Of a DNA stretch of 64,000 nucleotides, positions 26,223 through 35,371 are shown one piece after another (position 1 is the stretch's first letter; the number at the start of each line of letters is the position of its first letter). A program made the translations under genes and the position numbers. Source of the stretch: Aminobacter sp. HY435 (GTDB taxonomy: Bacteria > Pseudomonadota > Alphaproteobacteria > Rhizobiales > Rhizobiaceae); NCBI RefSeq assembly GCF_027568395.1, contig NZ_JANKZL010000012.1:156311-220310 (forward strand), given 5' to 3'. The notes beneath the pieces are model-generated. The model had not been told where the DNA came from. It searched no databases and saw only the letters and a program-made list of their open reading frames with translations.

Positions 26223-27726
26223 TCCGCTTTACGATCATCTGGTGGCCCCGCTTGCGACGCGCAGCAGCACATTTCTTGTTGACGCGCAGGGTCACGAAAT
26301 CATGGGCGCAAGCCTGTACCAAACTGCCATGTCGCTGGCTTCCGCGTTGACCGGCCTCGGCCTGAAATCCGGTGACCGGATGGCGGTGCAGGTGGAGAAG
26401 ACGCCCGAGGCGCTGGCGCTTTACTGTGCAGCCATAACGACGGGCATCGTCTTCCTGCCGCTCAACACTGCCTATACGGCGGCGGAGGTGGAATACTTCG
26501 TATCCGATGCGGGTGCGTCGCTTCTGGTGGGAGATCCTGCCAAGGCCGAACTGCTGTCGCCGGTGGCGCAGCGCCACGGTGCCCGGTTCGAGACGCTCGG
26601 CGCCGATGGCGAAGGCAGCCTTCGGGATCGCGCGAGGGCGGCCGGGACCGAGTTCGCGCCGGTGACACGATCGGGCGATGACCTCGCCGCCATTCTCTAC
26701 ACCTCAGGCACAACGGGACGTTCGAAGGGCGCAATGCTGAGCCACGAGAACCTGTTGTCCAATGCCCGGGTGCTTGTCCGCGAGTGGCGCTTCGTGGCAG
26801 ACGACATCTTGCTGCACGCGCTGCCTATCTTCCACACGCATGGGCTATTCGTTGCGTCCAATGTCGTGATGCTGTCGGGCGGGTCCATGATCTTCCTGCC
26901 GGGCTTCAAGGCCGATGAAGCGCTCAAGTGGCTGCCTCGCGCCACCACGATGATGGGGGTGCCGACCTTCTACACCCGACTTCTCGATACGCCCGCCTTC
27001 ACCGGCGACCTGACGCGGCATATGCGCCTGTTCACCTCCGGATCGGCACCGCTCCTGGCCGAAACGCATACGCGTTTCGAAGAGCGTACCGGTCACCGTA
27101 TCCTGGAGCGATACGGCATGACCGAAACCAACATGAACACGTCGAACCCGTATGACGGCGAGCGACGCGCAGGAACGGTGGGACGCGCCTTGCCCGGCGT
27201 CGAGGTCAAGATCACCGATCCCGAAACCGGTGGTGTCGTGCAGCAAGGGGAAGCGGGCGTGATCGAAGTGCGCGGCCCCAATGTATTCAAGGGCTATTGG
27301 GGCATGCCCGAGAAGACTCGCGAGGAACTGCGCGAGAACGGCTTCTTCATCACGGGCGATATCGGCACGATGGATGCTGATGGTTATGTCACGATCGTCG
27401 GACGCCAGAAGGATCTCATCATCACCGGCGGCTACAATGTCTATCCCAAGGAGATCGAACTCATCCTGGATGAACAGCCGGGCGTTCTGGAAAGTGCCGT
27501 CGTTGGCGTGCCACATCCCGATTTCGGCGAGGCCGTGATTGCGGTCCTGGTCGCGCGGCCGGGCGAGACGATCGACGCCGCCAGGGTGGCGACGGCGATG
27601 GGCGAGCGCCTGGCCAAGTTCAAGCAGCCGAAGCATATCGCCGTCATTGCGGACCTGCCGCGAAACACGATGGGCAAGGTGCAGAAGAACCTGCTTCGAC
27701 AGCAGTTCGTGTCCCTTTTCGCCTGA
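26215..27726 (+). CDS. matB: Malonyl-CoA synthetase
   Basis: A 503-residue adenylate-forming ligase that makes malonyl-CoA from malonate, CoA and ATP. It starts at GTG 26215, inside the end of matA; this start gives PNPLYDHL at the N-terminus and the family's usual length. Motifs: P-loop YTSGTTGRSKGAMLSHENL, RYGMTETNMNTSNPYDGERRAGTVG (substrate loop with the malonate-binding arginines of MatB), and Lys488 in NTMGKVQKNLL. It is the last gene of the operon. No matC-type malonate carrier is present, so malonate probably arises inside the cell. Confidence 0.92.
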   Translation: MPNPLYDHLVAPLATRSSTFLVDAQGHEIMGASLYQTAMSLASALTGLGLKSGDRMAVQVEKTPEALALYCAAITTGIVFLPLNTAYTAAEVEYFVSDAGASLLVGDPAKAELLSPVAQRHGARFETLGADGEGSLRDRARAAGTEFAPVTRSGDDLAAILYTSGTTGRSKGAMLSHENLLSNARVLVREWRFVADDILLHALPIFHTHGLFVASNVVMLSGGSMIFLPGFKADEALKWLPRATTMMGVPTFYTRLLDTPAFTGDLTRHMRLFTSGSAPLLAETHTRFEERTGHRILERYGMTETNMNTSNPYDGERRAGTVGRALPGVEVKITDPETGGVVQQGEAGVIEVRGPNVFKGYWGMPEKTREELRENGFFITGDIGTMDADGYVTIVGRQKDLIITGGYNVYPKEIELILDEQPGVLESAVVGVPHPDFGEAVIAVLVARPGETIDAARVATAMGERLAKFKQPKHIAVIADLPRNTMGKVQKNLLRQQFVSLFA

Positions 27727-27880
27727 ACGTTTCCGCGGATAGCAGTGGCTGGCCTGTGAGCCCAGGCAAACTGGATATTTTGGGTTTGCATCTTGCCAAT
27801 GTACGAAGCAGAAGCGTGCTTCAATCGCACCCTCGACGACGATCAGTATTCCAGAACTTGCACGGCATCCGGAGATTTCA

Positions 27881-29053
27881 ATGAATTTTGACGACAACAT
27901 AGACCGTCGCGGAACCCATTGCTCGAAGTGGGACATGATGGAGCCGCTTTACGGTCTGTCCTCAGACGACGCGTTGCCGATGTGGGTAGCCGACATGGAT
28001 TTCCGTCCTCCCGCAGCCGTGCAGGAAGCCTTGGAAAGGATGCTGCGACACGGCATCTACGGCTATTTCGGCGATGAACGCGCGTATCGGGAGGCAATCT
28101 GCTGGTGGATGGCGAACCGTCATGGCTGGCAGTTGGATCCGGCCACAATCTTCACCACCCACGGGCTTGTGAACGGCACTGCCCTTTGCGTCGACACCTG
28201 GACTGAACCGGGTGACGCGGTGGCTGTGATGACGCCGGTCTATCATGCGTTTGCTCGCGTCGTGCGCGCGGCCGGACGCGAGGTGCGCGAGTTGCCCCTG
28301 GTCCTGGAGGATGGCCGCTACCGGATGGACTTCGACGGCTGGAACGATCGCATGACCGGTCGGGAGAAGATGCTCATCCTGTGCTCGCCGCATAATCCCG
28401 GCGGCCGCGTATGGACGCTGGAGGAATTGCGCGGGGTGGCCGATTTTGCCGCACGTCACAACCTCATCCTGGTGTCGGACGAAATCCATCAGGATCTGGT
28501 GTTTCCCGGTCAGCGGCACATTCCCATGACCATTGCCGCACCCGAAGCGGTAGAGCGTCTGGTCATGATGACCGCCTCGACCAAGACCTTCAACATCGCG
28601 GGCGCTCATATCGGCAATGTCATCATCGCCGATGAAAAACTGAAGAATGCCTTCGCCAGGCGCCACCTTGCGCTCGGAATCTCGCCCAATTCCTTCGGGA
28701 TGCATATGGTCACGGCTGCATATTCGCCCGAAGGGGCGGCGTGGCTCGATGGTCTGGTACGGTATCTGGACAACAACCGCAAAGCCTTCGACGCGGGCAT
28801 CGCCACAATTCCGGGCCTGCGTTCCATGCCGCTGGAGGCAACCTACCTGGCCTGGGTGGACGGATCAGGGGCGGGGCTCAGCAGCCAAGAGTTCATCATG
28901 CGGGTGGAAAAGGACGCCCGCATCGCGACAAACCATGGTCATACGTTCGGCCTGGGCGGCGACGGTTTCCTGCGCTTCAATTTTGCCTGCTCACGAGCGA
29001 TGATAGATGAAGCCGTGACGCGCCTTAAGTCTGTGTTTTCTGACCTGCAATAG
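27881..29053 (+). CDS. MalY/PatB family PLP-dependent C-S lyase or aminotransferase
   Basis: A 390-residue fold-type I PLP enzyme. N-terminal PMWVADMDF is the MalY/PatB signature, CSPHNPGGRVW binds the cofactor phosphate region, VSDEIHQDLVF supplies the aspartate, and Lys235 in TASTKTFNIAG forms the Schiff base. Family members cleave cystathionine, cystine or cysteine conjugates to a thiol or persulfide, ammonia and a 2-oxoacid. GGAG precedes the ATG. It follows matB after 154 nt that hold a small inverted repeat (GAAGCA/TGCTTC, 27805-27822), so it may have its own promoter. It is paired with the metallohydrolase 29 nt downstream. Confidence 0.9.
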   Translation: MNFDDNIDRRGTHCSKWDMMEPLYGLSSDDALPMWVADMDFRPPAAVQEALERMLRHGIYGYFGDERAYREAICWWMANRHGWQLDPATIFTTHGLVNGTALCVDTWTEPGDAVAVMTPVYHAFARVVRAAGREVRELPLVLEDGRYRMDFDGWNDRMTGREKMLILCSPHNPGGRVWTLEELRGVADFAARHNLILVSDEIHQDLVFPGQRHIPMTIAAPEAVERLVMMTASTKTFNIAGAHIGNVIIADEKLKNAFARRHLALGISPNSFGMHMVTAAYSPEGAAWLDGLVRYLDNNRKAFDAGIATIPGLRSMPLEATYLAWVDGSGAGLSSQEFIMRVEKDARIATNHGHTFGLGGDGFLRFNFACSRAMIDEAVTRLKSVFSDLQ

Positions 29054-29082
29054 CAGGTGGATCCAAACAGGAATACACTCCC

Positions 29083-29979
29083 ATGCCCCCGCTCTTCGCA
29101 TTCACGCCCACCATGCTGGTCAAACCGGAAGTCATTCCGTTCTTCGACGAGGCCACCAACACGATCACTTACGTCGTCAAGGATCCGGACTCGGATGCCT
29201 GTGCCGTCATTGATTCCGTCATGGACATCGACTATGCGGCCGGCCGCATCACACATGATGGCGCCGACAAGATAGTCGCCCATATCCATGACAACGGCTG
29301 GTCCCTGGAATGGCTGATAGAGACCCACATCCATGCGGACCACCTGTCGGCGGCGCCCTATATTCAAGAGAAGCTCGGCGGACGACTTGGTGTCGGGGAG
29401 CACATCACCGTCATCCAGAACACGTTCGGCAAGATTTTCAACGAAGGCACCGACTTTCAGCGGGATGGCAGCCAATTCGATCAGCTGTTTGCCGAGGGCG
29501 ACAGCTACACGATTGGAACCATGACCGTGCACGTCATGCACACGCCCGGCCATACACCTGCCTGCATGACCCATGTGATCGGTGATGCCGCCTTCGTCGG
29601 CGACACCCTGTTCATGCCGGATGGCGGAACGGCGCGCGCCGATTTTCCTGGAGGCGATGCCCGTACGCTGTATCGCTCCATCCAGCGCGTATTGGCGCTT
29701 CCCGACGCGATGCGACTGTTCATGTGCCACGACTACGGACCGAACGGACGCGACATCAGATGGGAGACAACTGTCGCCGACGAGAAGGCACACAACATCC
29801 ACGTCGGCAACGGCATGGATGAGGACGCATTCGTGAAGATGCGCGAGGCGCGCGATGTAACGCTAAGCATGCCGAAGCTCATCATCCCGTCGCTACAGGT
29901 CAACATGCGCGCGGGACAACTTCCGTCCGCGGACAAGGATGGCAAGACCTTTCTCAAGGTTCCCATCAATACACTCTGA
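29083..29979 (+). CDS. MBL-fold metallohydrolase, persulfide-dioxygenase-like
   Basis: A 298-residue metallo-beta-lactamase-fold protein. The metal motif is His82-x-His84-x-Asp86-His87 in THIHADHLSA, followed by HTPGHTPACM, FVGDTLFMPDGGTARADFPGGD and MCHDYGP. The opening FFDEATNTITYVVKDPDSDACAVID and the GGTARADFPGGDA loop match the persulfide dioxygenase (ETHE1/BLH) branch rather than glyoxalase II. ATG 29083 has AGGAA upstream; an ATG at 29113 would drop ten residues. Its position after a C-S lyase suggests oxidation of the sulfane sulfur that enzyme releases. Confidence 0.87.
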   Translation: MPPLFAFTPTMLVKPEVIPFFDEATNTITYVVKDPDSDACAVIDSVMDIDYAAGRITHDGADKIVAHIHDNGWSLEWLIETHIHADHLSAAPYIQEKLGGRLGVGEHITVIQNTFGKIFNEGTDFQRDGSQFDQLFAEGDSYTIGTMTVHVMHTPGHTPACMTHVIGDAAFVGDTLFMPDGGTARADFPGGDARTLYRSIQRVLALPDAMRLFMCHDYGPNGRDIRWETTVADEKAHNIHVGNGMDEDAFVKMREARDVTLSMPKLIIPSLQVNMRAGQLPSADKDGKTFLKVPINTL

Positions 29980-30000
29980 TATTGACAATGGCGGTCGACG

Positions 30001-30024
30001 GGGGCGCATCCGCTCATGCGCCCC
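30001..30024. terminator. Terminator-like stem-loop between convergent genes
   Basis: Perfect 9-bp arms GGGGCGCAT and ATGCGCCCC with a 6-nt loop lie in the 59-nt gap between the metallohydrolase gene and the convergent TetR gene. There is no T-tract on either strand. Probably a shared transcription stop. Confidence 0.55.
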
Positions 30025-30038
30025 GACGGGAAGCCAGA

Positions 30039-30698
30039 TCAATCCCGGCCTGAAATGCCGGTCTCAAAGAAGCTGATGATGTCTTCTATGAGGGCACTGT
30101 TGCTGACGTGCTCCTGGATATCCTCGAGGCCGGGCATGCGACGGGCATTCGGATCGAGGTCCGCGACGATGTGCAAGATGGCTCCGCGGATATATTCGTA
30201 ACGTAGCGCGATCTGCGCCTCACTGAGATGCGGCGCCACCCGCTGAAGCATTTGCCGGGAACGGCGGTGGAGTTCGTCGAACTGTTCAGCGAAGATTTCA
30301 TTGGTCAGGCTTCGAGGCAACGCCTTGGTTTGCAGCATCAGTCGGATTGCCGCCCGCCCGCCGCGCTCATCGAGGCTGAGTTCGACAAGCGGTCGCACGA
30401 TCGCGCGCAGCACCGAGCGAAGGTCTGGCCGCGCGTCGTCCTCACATGCCTTTATTGCCTCCAGGCGTGCAGCGTTCAGCGGGCCAAGGCATTGCTCGAG
30501 CGTCAGCCGCAACAATTCGTCCTTGGAACGGAAGTGGTAGTTGACCGCTGCGATGTTCGCACCGGCCGCCCGGGTCACTTCGCGCAGCGTGGCCGCGTCG
30601 AACCCCCGATCGGCGAACACGAAGGTGGCAGCGCGGAGCAATGCGCCACGCGTGTCGCGATCGTCCTGCTGGCCGGATCTTTCTTCTGTTGCCTCCAT
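30039..30698 (-). CDS. TetR/AcrR family transcriptional regulator
   Basis: A 219-residue regulator. The N-terminal HTH is RGALLRAATFVFADRGFDAATLREVTRAAGANIAAVNYHFRSKDELL (about residues 16-62), followed by a helical ligand domain like that of CerR/DUF1956-type members. I chose ATG 30698 with GAGGGA about 7 nt upstream; the reading frame continues far upstream without a stop, but that part is antisense to the aldolase gene and not coding. It is 125 nt after the DapA-like gene on the same strand, so it is probably co-transcribed and acts on the 20-bp palindrome ahead of that gene. Confidence 0.85.
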   Translation of the reverse strand: MEATEERSGQQDDRDTRGALLRAATFVFADRGFDAATLREVTRAAGANIAAVNYHFRSKDELLRLTLEQCLGPLNAARLEAIKACEDDARPDLRSVLRAIVRPLVELSLDERGGRAAIRLMLQTKALPRSLTNEIFAEQFDELHRRSRQMLQRVAPHLSEAQIALRYEYIRGAILHIVADLDPNARRMPGLEDIQEHVSNSALIEDIISFFETGISGRD

Positions 30699-30823
30699 CC
30701 ATCCCTCATAGCCGAAAGCCTGCCCGGGCGCTTGCCCGAGCGGCATCAAATCTGAGGATATGTGCCGCTCAAGCAGAGCCGGGCGCCAAACCCACTCCCG
30801 GCATGCGAAGCCGCAGCCGCCCG

Positions 30824-31744
30824 TCAGCGCGCCAGGCGATAGCCGTAGATCCTGTCGAGTTCGAGTTCGCGGACGATACGGATGCCGTCTTCCAGCAGCT
30901 TGGGGTCTGCCGCACGGAGCGGCTTGCGTAGGGGCCCGGCCGGCAGGCCGACTGCCGCCATCAGCGACTTCATCGAAACCGGATTGACTGCCGCATAGGC
31001 GAAATGCAGCATCGGCAGATTGCGCAGCCAGGCTGCGCGGCAGGCGAATGCGTCTTCGCCACTCTCCCATGGCTTGGAGATGATCGCCATCTCGCGCGGA
31101 ATGATGTTGCCTGTCATGTTGGCGGTGCCATGGCCGCCCAGTGCCATGGTGGGGATGACAAGGCCGAGGTTGGGCGAGCAGCAGCACATGACCGAGAGGT
31201 CGAGGTCGGCGCGGCAGACCTGCGCCACCTGTCCGACTCGTGTGGTCGATTCCTTGAGCACGACCATGTTGGGGTGGGCCGCGATGCGCTGGATGTCGGT
31301 CCAGTGCAGGTCCGTCTTCACGCGCGGGGGATTGTTGTAGAAGCCGATGGGGAAGTCGACCGCATCGCAAACTTCGAGCACATACTCGACGATGGATTCG
31401 TTGTCGGCGCAGATGTAGGAAGGCGCGGCAATGATGGCGCCGTCTCCGCCTTCGTTCTTGGCATAGCGCACCAAGTCGATCGTGGCCTGGGTGTTGGAGC
31501 CCGTGCACCCGAAATAGAGGAGCATGTCGCCGCGCGGCATCTTTGCCGTTTCGGTGATGATCATGCGCCGCTCTTCCGGGTTCAGCATCGAGACTTCGCC
31601 GGTCGAGCCCATGATCAGGATCGCCTTTGTATGGTTCTGCCGGTGAAAATCGAGCAGGGTGCGAAACCCTTCGAGATCGACGGAGCCGTCGGAGTTCATC
31701 GGGGTGATCAGCGCGACGAACGAGCCATTCGGTTTGGTATGCAT
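30824..31744 (-). CDS. Dihydrodipicolinate synthase/N-acetylneuraminate lyase family aldolase
   Basis: A 306-residue class I aldolase of the DapA family. STGE (residues 47-50) in GSTGEVSML binds the 2-oxoacid carboxylate, Tyr136 in GFYNNPPR is the proton relay, and Lys164 in VVLKEST is the Schiff-base lysine. GGAGGG lies just upstream of the start. The lysine-pathway DapA is usually elsewhere and this gene is paired with a TetR regulator, so a catabolic aldolase (for sugar acids or hydroxy-2-oxoacids) is more likely. The substrate is unknown. Confidence 0.87.
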   Translation of the reverse strand: MHTKPNGSFVALITPMNSDGSVDLEGFRTLLDFHRQNHTKAILIMGSTGEVSMLNPEERRMIITETAKMPRGDMLLYFGCTGSNTQATIDLVRYAKNEGGDGAIIAAPSYICADNESIVEYVLEVCDAVDFPIGFYNNPPRVKTDLHWTDIQRIAAHPNMVVLKESTTRVGQVAQVCRADLDLSVMCCCSPNLGLVIPTMALGGHGTANMTGNIIPREMAIISKPWESGEDAFACRAAWLRNLPMLHFAYAAVNPVSMKSLMAAVGLPAGPLRKPLRAADPKLLEDGIRIVRELELDRIYGYRLAR

Positions 31745-31807
31745 GACATCCCTCCAGAGTTCAGACGCTCGGCCAGGCTATGGCGAAATGCCTGCTTCAA
31801 ATGGTAG

Positions 31808-31847
31808 TTTCAAACATATGTTTGAAATGCCGGATGTACTTTGTCAA
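31808..31847 (-). promoter_or_regulatory. Promoter with a perfect 20-bp palindrome (TetR-type operator)
   Basis: TTTCAAACATATGTTTGAAA at 31808-31827 is a perfect 20-bp palindrome. On the minus strand it starts 14 bp after a consensus TTGACA (31842-31847), so it covers the -10 region of the promoter serving the DapA-like and TetR genes; the aldolase start is 63 nt further on. The CAAAC-N4-GTTTG core is common among TetR-family sites. Repression by the TetR protein of this operon is the simplest reading. Confidence 0.75.
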
Positions 31848-31875
31848 TGGCGCATGCGTCGCCCGCATTCGCACC

Positions 31876-32052
31876 TCACGCAGGCTGAAGGGGGCGGCAG
31901 ATCGCGAGGCCCTTGAGGCGCCACGTGTCGCTGGCCTTGCCGATCGAACGGTCGGCAAACTGGAAGTCCTTGCCATGGGGTCTGTCGAGGAAGTCCTGGA
32001 GCGCCGATGCATCGACAAATGCAGTGTCGGCGCTTTACGAGGAAATGCGCAT
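31876..32052 (-). pseudogene. Small broken gene downstream of fpr
   Basis: Reading the minus strand from an ATG at 32052, 2 nt after the fpr stop, gives MRISS, then an in-frame TAA (32035-32037), then 52 more codons to a TGA at 31876. The second part reads SADTAFVDASALQDFLDRPH onward to the end LKGLAICRPLQPA, uses G/C-rich third positions like its neighbours, and contains no start codon of its own. It looks like a roughly 58-residue gene stopped at codon 6, or the tail of a longer gene lost by deletion. I do not recognise the family. Sequencing error or stop readthrough cannot be excluded. Confidence 0.5.
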
Positions 32053-32054
32053 TG

Positions 32055-32831
32055 CTAGCGGCGCTCGGCGAAGGCCTTTTCGACGACATATTCCCCGGGG
32101 GTGGCGTTGTTGCCCTCGCTCATGCCAAGGCCTTCGAGGATTTCGGCCATGTCCGCGATGAACGCCGGACCGCCGCAAAGCATCGCCCGGTCATCGGCCG
32201 CATCCATCGCCGGCAGGCCGATATCGGTAGACAGCACGCCGGAGCGGATCAGATCGGTGATGCGGCCGCGGTTGCGGAAGGGCTCGCGTGTGACCGTCGG
32301 ATAATAGATCAGCTTCTCCGTAAGCAGCTCGCCGAAATATTCGCTGGTCGGGAACTCGTTGACGATCTGGTCCCGGTAGGCGAGCTCGTCTGTCTGGCGG
32401 CAGCCATGGACCAGGACGACGCGCTCGTAGCGCTCGAAGGTCTCGGGATCGCGGATCAGGCTCATGAAGGGCGCGAGCCCGGTTCCGGTGCCGAACAGGT
32501 AGAGGTTGCGACCCGGCCGGACGTTGGCGAGCAGCAGTGTTCCGGTGGCCTTGCGACCGACGACGATGCTGTCGCCGACGGCCAGGTGCTGCAGCCGCGA
32601 GGTCAACGGGCCGTCCGGCACCTTGATCGACAGGAATTCGAGATTGTCTTCATAGTTGGGGCTGACAACGCTGTAGGCGCGCAGCAACGGCTTGCCGTCG
32701 AGCTCAAGGCCGATCATGGCGAACTGACCGTTTTCGAAGCGAAACGAGGGGTCGCGGGTGGTGGTGAACGAAAACAGCGTATCGGTCCAGTGATGCACGC
32801 TCAGCACTTGCTGTTGGGTAAGGTTGCTCAT
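32055..32831 (-). CDS. fpr: Ferredoxin--NADP reductase
   Basis: A 258-residue FAD enzyme of the bacterial Fpr type. RAYSVVSPNY binds FAD, GRKATGTLLL is the loop after it, and GTGTGLAPFMSLIRDPE plus VHGCRQTDELAYRD make the NADP(H) domain; the C-terminus is EYVVEKAFAERR. It moves electrons between NADP(H) and ferredoxin or flavodoxin in the cytoplasm. It is the last gene of an 11-gene run that begins with a ferredoxin-dependent oxidoreductase, so it may regenerate NADPH from the ferredoxin reduced there, or keep that enzyme reduced. Confidence 0.93.
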   Translation of the reverse strand: MSNLTQQQVLSVHHWTDTLFSFTTTRDPSFRFENGQFAMIGLELDGKPLLRAYSVVSPNYEDNLEFLSIKVPDGPLTSRLQHLAVGDSIVVGRKATGTLLLANVRPGRNLYLFGTGTGLAPFMSLIRDPETFERYERVVLVHGCRQTDELAYRDQIVNEFPTSEYFGELLTEKLIYYPTVTREPFRNRGRITDLIRSGVLSTDIGLPAMDAADDRAMLCGGPAFIADMAEILEGLGMSEGNNATPGEYVVEKAFAERR

Positions 32832-32899
32832 TCCCTGCGCTCCTTTGCTTAGGGTTGAAAAGCCCGGTCGGACTTGTTGGGAGTTGTGAGCCGGAGAAG

Positions 32900-33596
32900 C
32901 TACACCGCCAGGTGGCGCTGCTTGATCTCCGGGTTGCTGTCGAACTCAGGCCAGCTGCCGCGGAACGCGATGCGGCCGGTATCCATGACCAGGACCGTGT
33001 CGGTGATCTGGCGCGCGAACCAGATGTTCTGTTCGCACAGCAGCAACGCTGCCTGCTCGGCTTCGCACAGTTCACGCACGCTTACGGCAAGCTCCTCGAC
33101 GATGGCCGGGGCCAGGCCCTCGGTCGGTTCGTCGAGCAGGAGCAGGCGCGGACGGCAGGCAATCGCCCGGGCGATCGCCACCATCTGTTGCTGGCCGCCG
33201 CTGATCTGGCCGCCGCCGCGCTCGGCGATGGGCTGCAGCATCGGGAAGCGGTCGACGACCTCCTGCGCCGGTATCGGCTTGCGGCCGGGGGCTGTGGCAT
33301 ATGCCGCCATCTGGATATTCTCGCGCACCGTCAGGTGCTGGAAGATGCGCCGGTCTTCCGGCACCAGCTGAAGGCCGAGGCGGGCGCGCCTGAAGGCGGG
33401 CAGGGTGGCAATCGACCGGCCTTCCCAGGTCACCTCGCCGTCGACGGTCGGCCCCGCGTTCATGATCGACTTCAGCAGCGTCGACTTGCCTGCGCCGTTG
33501 CGGCCGATGACCGCGACGCGTCCGAGAGCTGGCACGGCGAGGTCCACGCCATGCAGGATATGGCTGCCGCCATAGAAGGCGTTGATGCGGCTGGCC

Positions 33597-33604
<8 letters not shown>
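32900..33604 (-). CDS. Branched-chain-amino-acid-type ABC transporter ATP-binding protein (LivF-like)
   Basis: A 234-residue LivF-class ATPase: Walker A GRNGAGKST, signature ISGGQQQMVAIARAI, Walker B LLLLDEPTEGLAP, H-loop replaced by the usual CEQN of this family, and the RLGLQLVPEDRRIF loop. It overlaps the LivG-like gene by 8 nt and is followed after 68 nt by fpr. It powers uptake together with the LivG, H and M proteins; the ligand is probably a carboxylate to be activated by the operon's CoA ligase rather than leucine. Confidence 0.92.
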
Positions 33605-34363
<759 letters not shown>

Positions 34364-34367
<4 letters not shown>

Positions 34368-35371
34368 TGGCTTGCTCCTTCGCTCGCAGGGGCGGCTGTC
34401 GCCGCTTTTTCGGGCGCCTGCCGCACAGACAGGCGGGCGATCAGCGCATTCCAGGCCCCGGCGACGCCCGTCGGGAACATCAGCACGACCACGAGCAGGA
34501 TGCCGCCGGTGATGATCTCCTGGATGCCGACAAGCGTGCGGGTGGAGAACTCGATCGCCGAGAACAGGAATGCGCCGATCAGCGGTCCCCAGAAGGACGA
34601 TGCGCCGCCGAGCAAGGTGAACAGGATTGGCTGTGTCGAGCGCATCATGTTGCCGATGTCGGGCGTCACGATCTGGGCCCAGGGCGCAAACAGTGATCCG
34701 GCGCAGGCAGCGATCGCACCTGATATCGTGAACGCGACCAGCCTGTAGCGGTGGGTATCGACGCCCATGAAGGCGGCGCGTTCGACGTCGAGGCGGATGG
34801 TGCGCAACGTGCGGCCGAAGCGGCCATGCGCGATCCACCAAGTGAGGGCGACGAGCAGCGCGCAGGCGATGCACAGGAACCAGTAGTAGCTGTTGCCACG
34901 CGACAGGTCGACAGTGGCGAAGCCGACCGAAAAGGCAGGCCGGACAATGCTTGGGATGCCGTCTTCGGCGCCGAGCCAGTGGACTTTGGCGAGCGAGATG
35001 CGCAGCAGTTCGGCCAGCGCCAGCGTCAGGATAGCCAGGAAGATGCCGCTCGAGCGCCTGAGCGCGACAAGGCCGATGGCGAAGGCGACCGTCCCGCCGG
35101 CGAGCGTGGCCAGCACGATCAGCAGCAGGAACTGGCCTTCGTAGCCCTGGCGCAGCATGACAGCCATGGTGTAGGCGCCGATGGAGAACAGCCCACCGCT
35201 GCCGAAACTGGCCAGGCCGGCATAGCCGAACAACAGGTTCCACGACAACGCGAAGACCGCGACGATGATTGTCGTGCCGGCAAGGAAGACGAGGCCGGAA
35301 TTCGCCCACAAGGGCAGCAGCAACAGGGCGGCGGCGAGTGCTGCCAGAAGCGATGTCGACAGGCGGTTCAC
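34364..35371 (-). CDS. Branched-chain-amino-acid-type ABC transporter permease (LivM-like)
   Basis: A 335-residue permease with about ten hydrophobic stretches and the LivM motif WNLLFGYAGLASFGSGGLFSIGAY. I chose the GTG at 35371, which overlaps the LivH-like stop codon (GTGA) and places the first helix close to the N-terminus; an ATG at 35404 would add eleven charged residues. It is coupled to LivH upstream and LivG downstream. It forms the membrane channel with LivH. Confidence 0.9.

Noticed and set aside
30824..31744. DapA of lysine biosynthesis
   Set aside because: Core aldolase residues are present, but the gene is paired with a TetR repressor and a dedicated operator, which fits catabolism better than housekeeping lysine synthesis.
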